Shown piece after piece: positions 9,277-18,426 of a stretch of DNA of 61,236 nucleotides. Source of the stretch: Muribaculaceae bacterium (GTDB lineage: Bacteria > Bacteroidota > Bacteroidia > Bacteroidales > Muribaculaceae); contig JAIDXM010000023.1 of NCBI GenBank assembly GCA_029058745.1, positions 1 through 61,236 of the forward strand, read 5' to 3'. The position numbers and the translations under genes were made by a program. Below the pieces are notes generated by a model. The model saw only the letters and a list, made by a program, of their open reading frames with translations, did not search any database and had not been told where the DNA came from. Within the stretch, counting starts at the first letter, position 1; every line of letters begins with the position of its first letter.

Positions 9277-9909
9277 TCATTTGTCTTTCGTCTTGCCGGT
9301 GTTCGGTTTGAGCACGGGGAGGGAAAGGTTGTATCTGAGTGTCAGTATGCGCAGGATAATGATTGTGGCGGCGCAAGAGAGCTGTTGCAGGAGGTAAGAG
9401 CCTCCTGCAATTAGGATGAGCCAATATACGATGGCTCCCGCGAGACATGCAGTGGCGTAGATGTCTTTTCGGAACACCAGTGGTTCCTCGTTAATAAGGA
9501 TGTCGCGGATTACTCCTCCGAAAGCTCCGGTTATGATGCCCATCACCGCTGCCACCCACATCGGATAGTCGATGGCGAGGGTCTTGTGGATTCCGATAAC
9601 GCAGAACAGCGCGAGGCCGATACTGTCGAAAATGAACAGGATTTTATCCTGGCTGACAAGTATGCTTCGGAAAACTATCACAGTGGCGAGCGACAAGGCG
9701 GTGACTCCGAGATACCACCACGTCTGCATCCAGAACACCGGGATGTCGAGGAGCACATCACGGAGTGTTCCTCCGCCGATGGCGGTGACGAGACCGACCG
9801 TGTAGGCTCCGAACCAGTCGAAATTTTTTGTGGCGGCGAGTCGTATTCCGCTGATGGCGGCGGCTACGGTGCCGATTACCTCAAGGATAAAAGAGAACGT
9901 TTCTTCCAT
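9277..9909 (-). CDS. Trimeric intracellular cation channel family (UPF0126/YicG) membrane protein
   Basis: This inner-membrane protein of 210 residues has about seven hydrophobic segments and the duplicated layout of the bacterial TRIC/UPF0126 family. The two repeat signatures are visible: AIGGGTLRDVLL in the first half and GAFGGVIRDILINEEP in the second. Bacterial TRIC proteins form K+-permeable trimers, but the physiological role here is unknown. The C-terminus ends in a short basic tail (KPNTGKTKDK). It is divergent from nothing and sits alone between two strong hairpins (9196-9257 and 9930-9966), so it is probably monocistronic. Confidence 0.9.
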   Translation of the reverse strand: MEETFSFILEVIGTVAAAISGIRLAATKNFDWFGAYTVGLVTAIGGGTLRDVLLDIPVFWMQTWWYLGVTALSLATVIVFRSILVSQDKILFIFDSIGLALFCVIGIHKTLAIDYPMWVAAVMGIITGAFGGVIRDILINEEPLVFRKDIYATACLAGAIVYWLILIAGGSYLLQQLSCAATIIILRILTLRYNLSLPVLKPNTGKTKDK

Positions 9910-9929
9910 TTAAGTTGCGGGAAAAAGAC

Positions 9930-9966
9930 AAAGGCAAGGCGCGGATTTTATCCGCGCCTTGCCTTT
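9930..9966. terminator. Terminator for the AspT/YidE-type transporter gene
   Basis: A perfect 16-bp stem (AAAGGCAAGGCGCGGA / TCCGCGCCTTGCCTTT) with a 5-base loop lies 13 bases beyond the stop of the minus-strand transporter. Read on the minus strand it is followed by TGTCTTTTTCCC, a good T run. Confidence 0.88.
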
Positions 9967-9979
9967 ATCGTGATAAAAT

Positions 9980-11674
9980 CTATCCGAGGAAACATAACAC
10001 CACAATCTGCGCCATAATCACACGCATGAACATCGTGAGAGGATAGACGGTGGAGTATGCCACTGCCGGCGCATCGTTGTTGGCAACCTTGTTGCCGTAT
10101 GCCAGAGCCGGCGGGTCGGTGTATCCGCCGCTCATCATACCGATGATCGAGAGGTAGTTCATCTTGTATTTACCACGGGCGATGCATCCCACAATTATGA
10201 GAGGCACGACGGTGATGATGAAGCCGTATCCTACCCAGAGGGCGCCACGGAAGTTGAATACGGTGGCGGCGAAATCTTTTCCGGCTCCGATTCCCACGGA
10301 GGCAAGGAAGAGACAGATGCCTATCTCCCGCAGGAGAAGGTTGGCGGAAGAGTTCGTATATGTCACAAGGTGAATCTTATGGCCGTATGCACTGATAAGG
10401 ATTGCCACAACCAGAGGACCGCCGGCGAGACCGAGTTTCATCGGCACAGACATGCCGGGGAACTGGATAGGGAGGCTTCCGAGGATAATTCCGAGGAAGA
10501 TTCCTATGAACATCGTGACGAGATTCGGTTCGTTGAGACGTTTCATGGAGTTTCCGAGTTTTCCCGCGAGATGGTCGATGTCTTCAATCTTACCTACCAC
10601 TGTTACGCGGTCGCCAATCTGGAGACGGAGGTTGGGGCTTGCGAGAAGATCCACACCGGCACGGTTGACGCGAGTGACATTGAGCTGATAGGCGGCGTGA
10701 AGGCGCAGGGAACCGAGTTTCACTCCGTTGTATTCTGTCTTTGTGACGAGGATGCGACGCGACACTACCGGTCCCTTATCCATTGGCCAGTCCTTATTCT
10801 CTACAGGACCGATGAAGCGTTTGAACACCTCTTCGTCCTGCACGGAGCAGACTGCAAGCACAAGGTCGCCAATTTCGATTGTGGATTGCGACGTCGGCAC
10901 AATCACAGTGCCGTCAGGTTTTTCGATACGTGAGAAAACGTAGTCGCAGTTGATGAGGGTATGGAGTTTCTCCATGTTCAATCCGGCCACAAGCTCGTTG
11001 GTCACTCTGAGAGTCACCATGTGTGGAGCGAGAGTCGAGTCGCTTTTTTCGTTCTCAATCTCCTCGATTTCCTTTTTCACATCAATCTTGAACACTTTCT
11101 TGATGAGAATCATTGTGACGATGATGCCCACTACACCAAGGGGATATGCCGCCGCATAACCCATCGACATCTGCTGGCTTGCCGAGTATGCGTCGGAATG
11201 CACCTGAAGGATAGTCTGCTGTGCGGCACCGAGGCCGGGTGTGTTGGTCACCGCGCCGCTCATCACGCCAATCATCTCCACGATGTCGGTCATGCCTTCG
11301 CTGCCACCCTGAAGATAGTAGATGACAAGCATGATGACCACGTTGAGCAGGATGCCGGTCACGGCAAGCATGTTCATCCTGATGCCGCCCTCCTTGAAAG
11401 AGGAGAAGAAGCCGGGACCAACCTGCATACCGATTGAGAAAATAAATAGAATGAGACCGAACTCACGGAGGAAATGGAGGGTGTTAGCCTCGACTCCGTA
11501 GCCGAAATGTCCGAGAAGAATCCCGACAAAGAGCACGAAAGTCACTCCAAGCGACACACCGAGAATCTTAACTTTCCCAAGGAAGATTCCGGTGAAAATC
11601 ACAAAGGAATAGAGCAGAATCGTGCTCGCAAGCGAGAAGCTGCCCGGCTTTAACAGATCGATAAACCAATCCAT
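9980..11674 (-). CDS. AspT/YidE/YbjL-family transporter with two RCK_C (TrkA-C) domains
   Basis: This 564-residue inner-membrane protein has two blocks of hydrophobic helices (about 10-180 and 385-564) around a soluble centre. The centre (about 200-375) carries two RCK_C-type modules, one with VIVPTSQSTIEIGDLVLAV and one with NLRLQIGDRVTVVGK, the family's ligand-binding hallmark. The C-terminal block has the AspT-duplication signature (GICLFLASVGIGAG). AspT itself exchanges aspartate for alanine; for YidE and YbjL relatives the substrate is unknown, so a specific substrate should not be assigned. Its own terminator follows, and 193 bases separate it from the divergent ddh gene. Confidence 0.9.
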   Translation of the reverse strand: MDWFIDLLKPGSFSLASTILLYSFVIFTGIFLGKVKILGVSLGVTFVLFVGILLGHFGYGVEANTLHFLREFGLILFIFSIGMQVGPGFFSSFKEGGIRMNMLAVTGILLNVVIMLVIYYLQGGSEGMTDIVEMIGVMSGAVTNTPGLGAAQQTILQVHSDAYSASQQMSMGYAAAYPLGVVGIIVTMILIKKVFKIDVKKEIEEIENEKSDSTLAPHMVTLRVTNELVAGLNMEKLHTLINCDYVFSRIEKPDGTVIVPTSQSTIEIGDLVLAVCSVQDEEVFKRFIGPVENKDWPMDKGPVVSRRILVTKTEYNGVKLGSLRLHAAYQLNVTRVNRAGVDLLASPNLRLQIGDRVTVVGKIEDIDHLAGKLGNSMKRLNEPNLVTMFIGIFLGIILGSLPIQFPGMSVPMKLGLAGGPLVVAILISAYGHKIHLVTYTNSSANLLLREIGICLFLASVGIGAGKDFAATVFNFRGALWVGYGFIITVVPLIIVGCIARGKYKMNYLSIIGMMSGGYTDPPALAYGNKVANNDAPAVAYSTVYPLTMFMRVIMAQIVVLCFLG

Positions 11675-11833
11675 AAAAAACCTGAATTTATTGTTATTAG
11701 TGTTTGTTCATTGATGTCAGGGGCGCCGGTTTCGTATGCGCCGTTGATTCCGGAGGAGGGGAGTGGGGTCTGTTTTTTTGAGGATTGTCGCAAAAACGAC
11801 TGCAAAATTACTCATTTTTTATGAGATTCTTAG

Positions 11834-11841
11834 TAAATTTG
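11834..11841 (+). promoter_or_regulatory. Promoter -7 element for ddh
   Basis: TAAATTTG matches the Bacteroidetes -7 consensus TAnnTTTG exactly and lies 26 bases before the ddh ATG, giving a short leader. No clear TTG was found at the -33 position. Confidence 0.6.
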
Positions 11842-11867
11842 TGGCGTAAATATTCAAATACTCAAAT

Positions 11868-12764
11868 ATGATGAAACCAATTCGCGCTGCCGTAGTGGGT
11901 TACGGCAACATCGGGCAGTTTACACTGCAGGCTCTGGAGGAGGCTCCTGATTTTGAGATTGCCGGGGTGGTGCGCCGCGACGCGGCCGACCGCCATGGGA
12001 TTCCGTCTGACATACCGGTAGTTTCCGACATCGATGAACTTGAGGGGGTGGATGTGGCTATACTTGCCACTCCTACACGTAAGGTGGAGGAATATGCCAT
12101 GAAGTGCCTCAGAAAGGGAATCAACACTGTTGACAGTTTCGACATCCATTCCAAGATTGCAGAACTGAGAAGCAATCTCGGGAAAGTGGCCAGAGAGAAC
12201 GGTGCGGTAAGCGTCATCTCCGCCGGCTGGGATCCCGGAAGCGATTCTGTTGTCAGGGCGCTTCTTGAGGCGGTTGCCCCCAAGGGAATAACCTACACAA
12301 ATTTCGGACCCGGCATGAGCATGGGTCACACGGTGGCCGTAAAGGCTGTGGAGGGAGTCAAGGCTGCGCTTTCCATGACCATCCCTGTCGGCACCGGCAT
12401 CCATCGCCGCATGGTGTATGTCGAGGTGCTTCCCGGTTATGATTTCGCAAAGGTGGCGGAGGCTATCAAGGCCGACCCGTATTTCGCATCCGACGAGACC
12501 CACGTGATGAATGTGGAGAGTGTGGATGCCCTGAAGGATATGGGACATGGGGTCAACCTTGTGAGGAAGGGTGTGAGCGGCAAGACCCAGAACCAGCTTT
12601 TCGAGTTTGACATGAAAATCAACAATCCGGCCCTGACGGGTCAGGTGCTCGTGTGTGCGGCGCGTGCCGCGATGCGCCAGCAACCGGGTTGCTACACGAT
12701 GATTGAGATTCCTGTGGTTGACCTTCTTCCCGGCGACCGTGACGAGTGGATTCATCTTGTGTGA
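11868..12764 (+). CDS. ddh: meso-Diaminopimelate D-dehydrogenase
   Basis: This NADPH-dependent enzyme makes meso-diaminopimelate from tetrahydrodipicolinate and ammonia in one step, feeding lysine and peptidoglycan synthesis. The Rossmann motif VVGYGNIGQF is at residues 9-18. Family segments follow: VVRRDAAD, ILATPTRKVEEYA, NTVDSFDIH, the catalytic-domain stretch SAGWDPGSDS, and FGPGMSMGHTVAVKA. At 298 residues it has the usual length of the Bacteroides and Porphyromonas enzymes. The start is ATGATG; the first ATG is 26 bases after the -7 element. It is a single-gene unit with a terminator 18 bases downstream. Confidence 0.96.
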   Translation: MMKPIRAAVVGYGNIGQFTLQALEEAPDFEIAGVVRRDAADRHGIPSDIPVVSDIDELEGVDVAILATPTRKVEEYAMKCLRKGINTVDSFDIHSKIAELRSNLGKVARENGAVSVISAGWDPGSDSVVRALLEAVAPKGITYTNFGPGMSMGHTVAVKAVEGVKAALSMTIPVGTGIHRRMVYVEVLPGYDFAKVAEAIKADPYFASDETHVMNVESVDALKDMGHGVNLVRKGVSGKTQNQLFEFDMKINNPALTGQVLVCAARAAMRQQPGCYTMIEIPVVDLLPGDRDEWIHLV

Positions 12765-12782
12765 ATCCTTTAGAGAGCAAAC

Positions 12783-12825
12783 AAAAAGGAATCCGGCTCC
12801 TGATTGAGTGGCCGGATTCCTTTTT
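12783..12825. terminator. Bidirectional terminator between ddh and ettA
   Basis: A 15-bp perfect stem (AAAAAGGAATCCGGC / GCCGGATTCCTTTTT) with a 13-base loop has A-run and T-run arms, so it can end transcription of both convergent genes. Confidence 0.92.
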
Positions 12826-12845
12826 TACTGGCGGGTTGTGGAAAA

Positions 12846-14528
12846 TCACATAAGCTTGCGGTAGCGGATGCGGTGGGGAGTGTCGTTGCCGTCGCGTTTG
12901 CGTTTGAACTCCTCATAGTCTGAATAAGAGCCTTCGTAATATGTCACCTGGCTGTCACCCTCAAACGCGAGGATGTGGGTGGCGATACGGTCGAGGAACC
13001 ATCTGTCGTGGCTTACCACAACCGCACACCCCGCGAAATTCTCAAGACCTTCCTCAAGGGCACGGAGTGTGTTGACATCGATGTCGTTGGTGGGCTCGTC
13101 AAGGAGTAGCACATTCCCTTCCTCTTTCAAAGCCATCGCGAGATGAAGCCTGTTTCTCTCACCTCCGGACAGGACACCGATTTTTTTCTCCTGGTCGGCG
13201 CCCGTGAAGTTGAATTTCGAGAGATAGGCCCTGGCGTTCATGTCGCGGCCTCCCATGCGGAATGATTCCACACCCTGTGAAATCACCTCATATACGCTTT
13301 TGTCGGGCGACAGGTCCTTATGGTTCTGGTCCACATAGGCAATCTTGACTGTCTCTCCAACCTCGAATTCACCTTTGTCTTGTTTCTCAAGCCCCATAAT
13401 GAGGCGGAACAGGGTGGTTTTGCCGGCGCCGTTCGGGCCGATTACTCCGACGATTCCGTTTGGCGGCAACATGAAGTTCAGGTCGGTGAACAGGGCTTTG
13501 TCATCGTAAGCTTTAGCGAGATTGCGTGCCTCAATCACCTTGTTGCCAAGACGCGGACCGTTGGGGATGAAGATTTCCAGTTTCTCCTCACGCTGTTTCT
13601 GGTCTTCGTTCAGAAGTCGGTCGTAGCTTGAGAGACGGGCCTTCCCTTTAGCCTGGCGAGCCTTGGGAGCCATACGCACCCACTCCAGCTCCCGTTCGAG
13701 AGTCTTGCGTCGTTTGCTTGCCTGCTTCTCTTCCTGAGCCATACGTTTTGTCTTCTGGTCGAGCCATGACGAATAATTCCCTTTCCATGGAATACCCTCA
13801 CCACGGTCGAGTTCAAGAATCCATCCGGCCACATGGTCGAGGAAGTAACGGTCGTGGGTTACTGCTATGACAGTGCCGGGGTATTGCTGGAGGTGCTGCT
13901 CAAGCCAGTCGATAGATTCTGCGTCGAGGTGGTTGGTGGGCTCGTCGAGAAGAAGGATGTCGGGTTGCTGGAGAAGAAGACGGCAAAGGGCCACACGGCG
14001 GCGTTCTCCGCCAGAGAGGACCTCGATTTTCTTGTCGTCGGGGGGGCATCGCAACGCGTCCATCGCACGCTCAAGCTTATTGTCGATGTTCCAGGCGTCG
14101 CAGGCGTCGAGTTTATCCTGAAGCTCAGCCTGACGGTTGATGAGGGCTTCCATCTTATCCGGATTCTCAAGCACTTCCGGGTCGGCGAATGCATTGTTGA
14201 CCTCATCGTATTCACGTAGGAGGTCCATTACCGGCTTCACACCTTCCTGTACCACCTCTTTCACTGTTTTTTCCGGGTCGAGCTTGGGATCCTGCTCAAG
14301 ATAGCCTACTGAATAGCCGGGGGAGAACACGACATTCCCTTGATAGCTTTTGTCGATTCCGGCGATTATCTTCAGAAGCGTGGATTTACCAGAGCCGTTC
14401 AGACCTATGATGCCGATTTTCGCCCCATAGAAGAAGGATAGGTAGATGTCTTTCAGAATCTGTCGCTGAGGTGGGATAATCTTGCTTACACCCACCATGG
14501 AGAATATGATTTTCTTGTCGTCTGCCAT
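12846..14528 (-). CDS. ettA: Energy-dependent translational throttle protein EttA (ABC-F ATPase)
   Basis: EttA binds the ribosomal E site and couples elongation to the ATP/ADP ratio. It has two cytoplasmic ABC ATPase domains and no membrane segments. Domain 1 has Walker A GLNGSGKS (42-49), the signature LSGGERRRVALCRLLL and Walker B LLLDEPTNHLD. Domain 2 has GPNGAGKTT, LSGGERNRLHLA and LLLDEPTNDID. Between them lies the charged P-site tRNA interaction motif (KRRKTLERELEWVRMAPKAR). The length, 560 residues, matches EttA rather than Uup or YheS. It is the last gene of a minus-strand set, 20 bases after def. Confidence 0.95.
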   Translation of the reverse strand: MADDKKIIFSMVGVSKIIPPQRQILKDIYLSFFYGAKIGIIGLNGSGKSTLLKIIAGIDKSYQGNVVFSPGYSVGYLEQDPKLDPEKTVKEVVQEGVKPVMDLLREYDEVNNAFADPEVLENPDKMEALINRQAELQDKLDACDAWNIDNKLERAMDALRCPPDDKKIEVLSGGERRRVALCRLLLQQPDILLLDEPTNHLDAESIDWLEQHLQQYPGTVIAVTHDRYFLDHVAGWILELDRGEGIPWKGNYSSWLDQKTKRMAQEEKQASKRRKTLERELEWVRMAPKARQAKGKARLSSYDRLLNEDQKQREEKLEIFIPNGPRLGNKVIEARNLAKAYDDKALFTDLNFMLPPNGIVGVIGPNGAGKTTLFRLIMGLEKQDKGEFEVGETVKIAYVDQNHKDLSPDKSVYEVISQGVESFRMGGRDMNARAYLSKFNFTGADQEKKIGVLSGGERNRLHLAMALKEEGNVLLLDEPTNDIDVNTLRALEEGLENFAGCAVVVSHDRWFLDRIATHILAFEGDSQVTYYEGSYSDYEEFKRKRDGNDTPHRIRYRKLM

Positions 14529-14548
14529 AATGTTCTGTCGTATTTTCT

Positions 14549-15109
14549 TTATTTTCGAAGGGCTTTGGTGCGATATTCACATCTCACTTTCCCTTTTGCA
14601 ATGTTTGCGAGTTTGGTGCGTATCATCTGTTTCCTGATAGGGGAGACACGGTCGGTATAGACAGTGCCGAGAAGGTGGTCGAATTCATGCTGTATGATTC
14701 TCGCGGCAAAGCCGGAGAACTCCTCCTCATGTTCCTCGAAATTCTCGTCGAGCCAGTTAAGCCGGACATGCTCGTAGCGTTTCACGGGTTCGGAGAGTCC
14801 CGGGAGAGACAGGCATCCCTCCTCGCGTGACACCGGGGATGCATCCTCGATTACCTCCAGGTCGGGGTTGATAAGGGTCATCTTCAGACCCTCGCATTCC
14901 GGGAACCTGTCGGCGAGGACTGTTCCGTCGATTACAATCAGACTGATAGGGAGTCCAATCTGAGGAGCGGCGAGACCCACACCCTCGGAATGGTACATGG
15001 TCTCGTACATGTTCTCTATAAGTTTGCCAAGTTCCGGGTATTCCGGGTCGATATCTTCTGTTTCCTGACGTAACACAGGTTGGCCATATAGATAAATCGG
15101 TAATATCAT
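14549..15109 (-). CDS. def: Peptide deformylase
   Basis: This metalloenzyme removes the formyl group from the N-terminal methionine of new proteins. All three family motifs are present: GVGLAAPQIG (43-52), EEGCLSLPG with the metal-binding Cys99, and QHEFDHLLG with metal ligands His141 and His145 and catalytic Glu142. The length of 186 residues is typical. It is 57 bases after the PBP1a stop and 20 bases before ettA. No terminator lies in either gap, so the three genes are likely co-transcribed. Confidence 0.96.
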   Translation of the reverse strand: MILPIYLYGQPVLRQETEDIDPEYPELGKLIENMYETMYHSEGVGLAAPQIGLPISLIVIDGTVLADRFPECEGLKMTLINPDLEVIEDASPVSREEGCLSLPGLSEPVKRYEHVRLNWLDENFEEHEEEFSGFAARIIQHEFDHLLGTVYTDRVSPIRKQMIRTKLANIAKGKVRCEYRTKALRK

Positions 15110-15166
15110 TGTTCGTTTGTTTTTGTTCTTTTTCAGTTAGGTCGGGGAGGAGCAGATGTGGCTAAA

Positions 15167-17620
15167 TCAGTCGAATATCCCTTCTGTGGTTTCCTCTACC
15201 GTGGAGTCGCCATAATTCTCGATAATCTCACCGCCACATGGGTTGAAACCTGCCGGGAATTCAAATTTCGTATCCTGGGAATAAGGGAGCTTGCTGTCGC
15301 CATATACTTTCTTCATGTAATAGCCGTAGATTGGGAGGGCGGCCCTTGCGCCCTGTCCGAGAGCCATGGTGTTGAAGTGTATGTAGCGTTCCTCGCCGCC
15401 CACCCATACTCCGGTGACAAGGTCCGGGGTGAATCCCATGAACCAGGAGTCGGAGTTGGAGTTGGTGGTGCCGGTCTTTCCTCCCATCTGTGCGGTGATG
15501 CCATAACGTCCCCGCAGACTTGCCGCCGTGCCGCTGTCAACCACATTCAGGAGAATAGATAGAATCTTGTAGTAGGCGTCTTCATTGATAACCTCCGTAC
15601 GGTGGGGAGTGGCGGAATATATCAGGTTCCCCTGGTTGTCCTCGATGCGGGTCACAAAGACCGGATCCACACGGAGTCCCTTGTTGGCGAAAGCCGTGTA
15701 TCCCCCCACCATCTCCTTCACCGGCACATCCACAGTGCCGAGTGCGAGTGGGAGTGTGGCGTCGATGTGTCCTGTCACGCCGAACATTCTCATCTTGTTG
15801 GCGAGGTTCTTTGCCCCGAGTTCATATACGAGACGAGCGGAAATCCAGTTGTTGGAATTGGTCAGCGCCCATCTCAGGTCAACCATTTCTCCGATTCTCG
15901 CGCTTCCGGAGTTTCGAGGCGACCAGTTCCCGAACGTGGGTTGCGTGTTTGAGAACATGGAGCATGGAGTAAAATCCTGTTCCATGGCGAGAGTGTATAG
16001 GAATGGTTTCGCGGTAGAGCCAATCTGACGTTTTCCCCTCGACACCATATCATATTGGAAGAAGTTGAAGTCAGGGCCTCCGACGTAAGCCTTCACATAG
16101 CCGTTGTGCGGGTCCATGCTCATCATTCCTGTCCGGAGAATCGACTTCATGTAGAGCAGGGAGTCGTAGGGGGTCATCGTGACGGTTTTCGTTCCGGGAC
16201 GGTATTTCCCGTTCTCCTTGACATATGTGAACACATCCATCTGATATGGCACATGGAATGTCTGCTCTATTTGCTGCTCGCTGATACCCGCATTTTTAAG
16301 CACACGCCATCTTTCGGTCTGTTTCATGGCGTTCTTTATGAGATTCATCACACCGGAATGGCTGAGTTCAGCCTGGTTGGTGGTGTATGGTCCTGTGGAC
16401 TGGCCTTTTTTCTCACGTTCGAATGCCGGTTGGAGAGTTCCTCCAAGGTGTTCATAGACAGCTTCCTCTGCATATTGTTGCATGCGGGTGTCAATGGTGG
16501 TGTAGATTCGCAGTCCGTCGGTGTATATGTTGTAGTAGGAGCCATCCGGTTTCGGATTCTTCAGAATCCATCCGTAAAGCGGGTTCTCCTCCCATTGAGT
16601 CGAGTCGGTGTTGTATTGACCCATCGCGAGGATATATGCGAGGTTGTTGCGATAGTCAGATCTTTGTGGACGGACTGGCTTTTTGGCATTCATGAGGAGT
16701 CTGATTTCTTCGCGTAGATAAGGAGCCCCACCTTCACGATGATCTACCTTGTGATAGTCGAGCGCAAGGGGGAGCGCTTTTAGAGAATCGGCCTCTTCGC
16801 GGGATATTTTGCCAGCCTTGGCCATCTGCTCAATCACGACGTTTCGGCGTTCCCGGGTGCGTTCTTCGTGTCTGAGAGGGTTATAGTAGCTTGGGTTCTT
16901 CAGCATGCCGACAAGCATGGCGGCTTCCTCGGCCTTGAGTTCGGATGGCTCCTTGTTGAAATAAACGTTGGCGGCGGTCTTGATTCCCACGGCATTGTTT
17001 AGGAAGTCAAACCGGTTGAGGTACATGTTGATGATTTCCTGTTTCGTGTAAAACCGTTCAAGCTTTATTGAAATCATCCATTCAATCGGCTTTTGCATAG
17101 CTCTCTTCAGGAGGTTGCTTGAAGGCCGTGAATAAAGTTGCTTTGCAAGCTGTTGCGTGATGGTGGAGCCGCCGCCCGATGATTTGTCGCCCATCATAAG
17201 GGTCTTGACAGCAGTTCTTCCCAATGCAATGAAGTCAATCCCGGAGTGGCTGAAATAGCGTTCGTCTTCAGTTGCGATAAGAGCGTCAATCACATAAGGG
17301 GAGACTGTCTTGTAGTCGGAGTTGACACGATTGCCGGCGCCCGCGAAATACCTTCCGAGTTCGGTGGTTCCGTCGGATGCTATCACCACGGATGCGAGTT
17401 TGTCGTGAGGGTCCTCGAGCTCCTCGATGGGAGGCATGTATCCGATAATGCCATTGTAGATTAGGAGCAGGAAGAGCGCAATCAGCGCGCCAAGGCTGAG
17501 GAAAGAGACCCAAAGCCAGGTCACAATCCTTCTGTTTCGTCTCAATTTCTTGTCAGCCTTTGTGTCTGAGTCATATCTGTCCGGTTCGAAGCCGCCTGAA
17601 TTTTTTCGTTGTCCTGTCAT
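15167..17620 (-). CDS. Class A penicillin-binding protein 1A (transglycosylase/transpeptidase)
   Basis: This bifunctional enzyme polymerises and cross-links peptidoglycan at the inner membrane. A basic cytoplasmic tail (1-32) precedes one membrane anchor (about 33-56). The GT51 domain follows, with catalytic Glu118 in TEDERYFSHSG and the GGSTITQQLAKQLY motif. The transpeptidase domain has the nucleophile Ser535 in GSTAKPF, the SNN triad in LTNSNNW and KTG at 715-717 in MGGKTGTTN. The C-terminal tail is acidic (ENYGDSTVEETTEGIFD). At 817 residues it is of normal length for a class A PBP of this phylum. A -7 element lies at 17733-17740, and def follows on the same strand. Confidence 0.94.
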   Translation of the reverse strand: MTGQRKNSGGFEPDRYDSDTKADKKLRRNRRIVTWLWVSFLSLGALIALFLLLIYNGIIGYMPPIEELEDPHDKLASVVIASDGTTELGRYFAGAGNRVNSDYKTVSPYVIDALIATEDERYFSHSGIDFIALGRTAVKTLMMGDKSSGGGSTITQQLAKQLYSRPSSNLLKRAMQKPIEWMISIKLERFYTKQEIINMYLNRFDFLNNAVGIKTAANVYFNKEPSELKAEEAAMLVGMLKNPSYYNPLRHEERTRERRNVVIEQMAKAGKISREEADSLKALPLALDYHKVDHREGGAPYLREEIRLLMNAKKPVRPQRSDYRNNLAYILAMGQYNTDSTQWEENPLYGWILKNPKPDGSYYNIYTDGLRIYTTIDTRMQQYAEEAVYEHLGGTLQPAFEREKKGQSTGPYTTNQAELSHSGVMNLIKNAMKQTERWRVLKNAGISEQQIEQTFHVPYQMDVFTYVKENGKYRPGTKTVTMTPYDSLLYMKSILRTGMMSMDPHNGYVKAYVGGPDFNFFQYDMVSRGKRQIGSTAKPFLYTLAMEQDFTPCSMFSNTQPTFGNWSPRNSGSARIGEMVDLRWALTNSNNWISARLVYELGAKNLANKMRMFGVTGHIDATLPLALGTVDVPVKEMVGGYTAFANKGLRVDPVFVTRIEDNQGNLIYSATPHRTEVINEDAYYKILSILLNVVDSGTAASLRGRYGITAQMGGKTGTTNSNSDSWFMGFTPDLVTGVWVGGEERYIHFNTMALGQGARAALPIYGYYMKKVYGDSKLPYSQDTKFEFPAGFNPCGGEIIENYGDSTVEETTEGIFD

Positions 17621-17732
17621 CTCAAGAACATTTTATGATTCTGTGAAAAAAGCCGCGAATCCCCAATAAAAACAGTGCGGTTTCTTTTGAGGTGCGGATT
17701 GTGGATTCGTGGCCGTAAGCCGCGATTAACTG

Positions 17733-17740
17733 CAAAATTA
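17733..17740 (-). promoter_or_regulatory. Promoter -7 element for the PBP1a-def-ettA set
   Basis: On the minus strand TAATTTTG matches TAnnTTTG. It lies 113 bases upstream of the PBP1a start. No clear -33 TTG was found at the right spacing. Confidence 0.5.
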
Positions 17741-17785
17741 ATAAAAATATTCGATATGGGATGAAAGCGGACTCTTAATGAACGT

Positions 17786-18388
17786 TTATAACTTTATTTC
17801 AGAGAGGTCAACGATTTTATTAACTATCGCATATATCGTGAGTCCTGTCGCGGAATGGATTTCAAGTTTCCTCGCGATGTTGCGGCGATGGGTTATTACG
17901 GTATGGATTGACAGAAACAGTTTGTCGGCGATTTCCTGGTTGGTGAGTCCCTTCACCACGAGCGAGATAATCTCTTTCTCTCTTTGCGAAAGGTTTTCCT
18001 TCTCTTCTGACGTTTCTTTTGATGTGGAGCAAAGGGACTTTATTTTAGCTGTTATCGTGTCGATGTCGTCAATTACAGAAATCACCCCGTCGTATAGGGC
18101 GGAAACCTGTTTGCCGAGTTTCACTATTTCAATGGCTGCGATTTTGAAGTCGGAGTCGGACGCGCTGTCTTTTATCGACTCCGGATTGAAAGCTCCTCCG
18201 AATGTAGGGTTGACGAGCAGGATGTCGGGAGTGTCGGCTTTCACGCAGGTCTCAAGGTCGGAGGGGTTCTTCACCTCAGTTATGTTGACGTTGATGCCCG
18301 GGAGTCTCCTCATGCATTGTGAGAACCCGGCGGCGAGCACCGGAGAAGATTCGGCTATGACAATATGGATTTTTTCGTCTCTTGCCAT
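17786..18388 (-). CDS. LuxR-type regulator with a degenerate receiver domain
   Basis: This 200-residue DNA-binding protein has a receiver-like N-terminus (about 5-125) and a clear LuxR/NarL helix-turn-helix at the end (about 133-195: LSQREKEIISLVVKGLTNQE, then IADKLFLSIHTVITHR). In the receiver, the place of the phosphorylated Asp is taken by Asn60 (DILLVNPTFGG), the paired acidic residues are only Glu13 (IAESSP), and the conserved Lys is not seen. Ordinary phosphorylation is therefore unlikely, and control may be by a ligand, a partner or amount. It lies 38 bases after the hemerythrin gene on the same strand, which suggests a shared response to oxygen, nitric oxide or iron. The link is inferred from position. 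Confidence 0.88.
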   Translation of the reverse strand: MARDEKIHIVIAESSPVLAAGFSQCMRRLPGINVNITEVKNPSDLETCVKADTPDILLVNPTFGGAFNPESIKDSASDSDFKIAAIEIVKLGKQVSALYDGVISVIDDIDTITAKIKSLCSTSKETSEEKENLSQREKEIISLVVKGLTNQEIADKLFLSIHTVITHRRNIARKLEIHSATGLTIYAIVNKIVDLSEIKL

Positions 18389-18426
18389 TATTGTGGTGTG
18401 GTTAAGGATTGTGGAATGGGATTTTG

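Noticed and set aside
10370..11437. Several plus-strand open frames opposite the AspT/YidE-type transporter
   Set aside because: They are antisense to a well-supported membrane protein and carry no recognisable motif.
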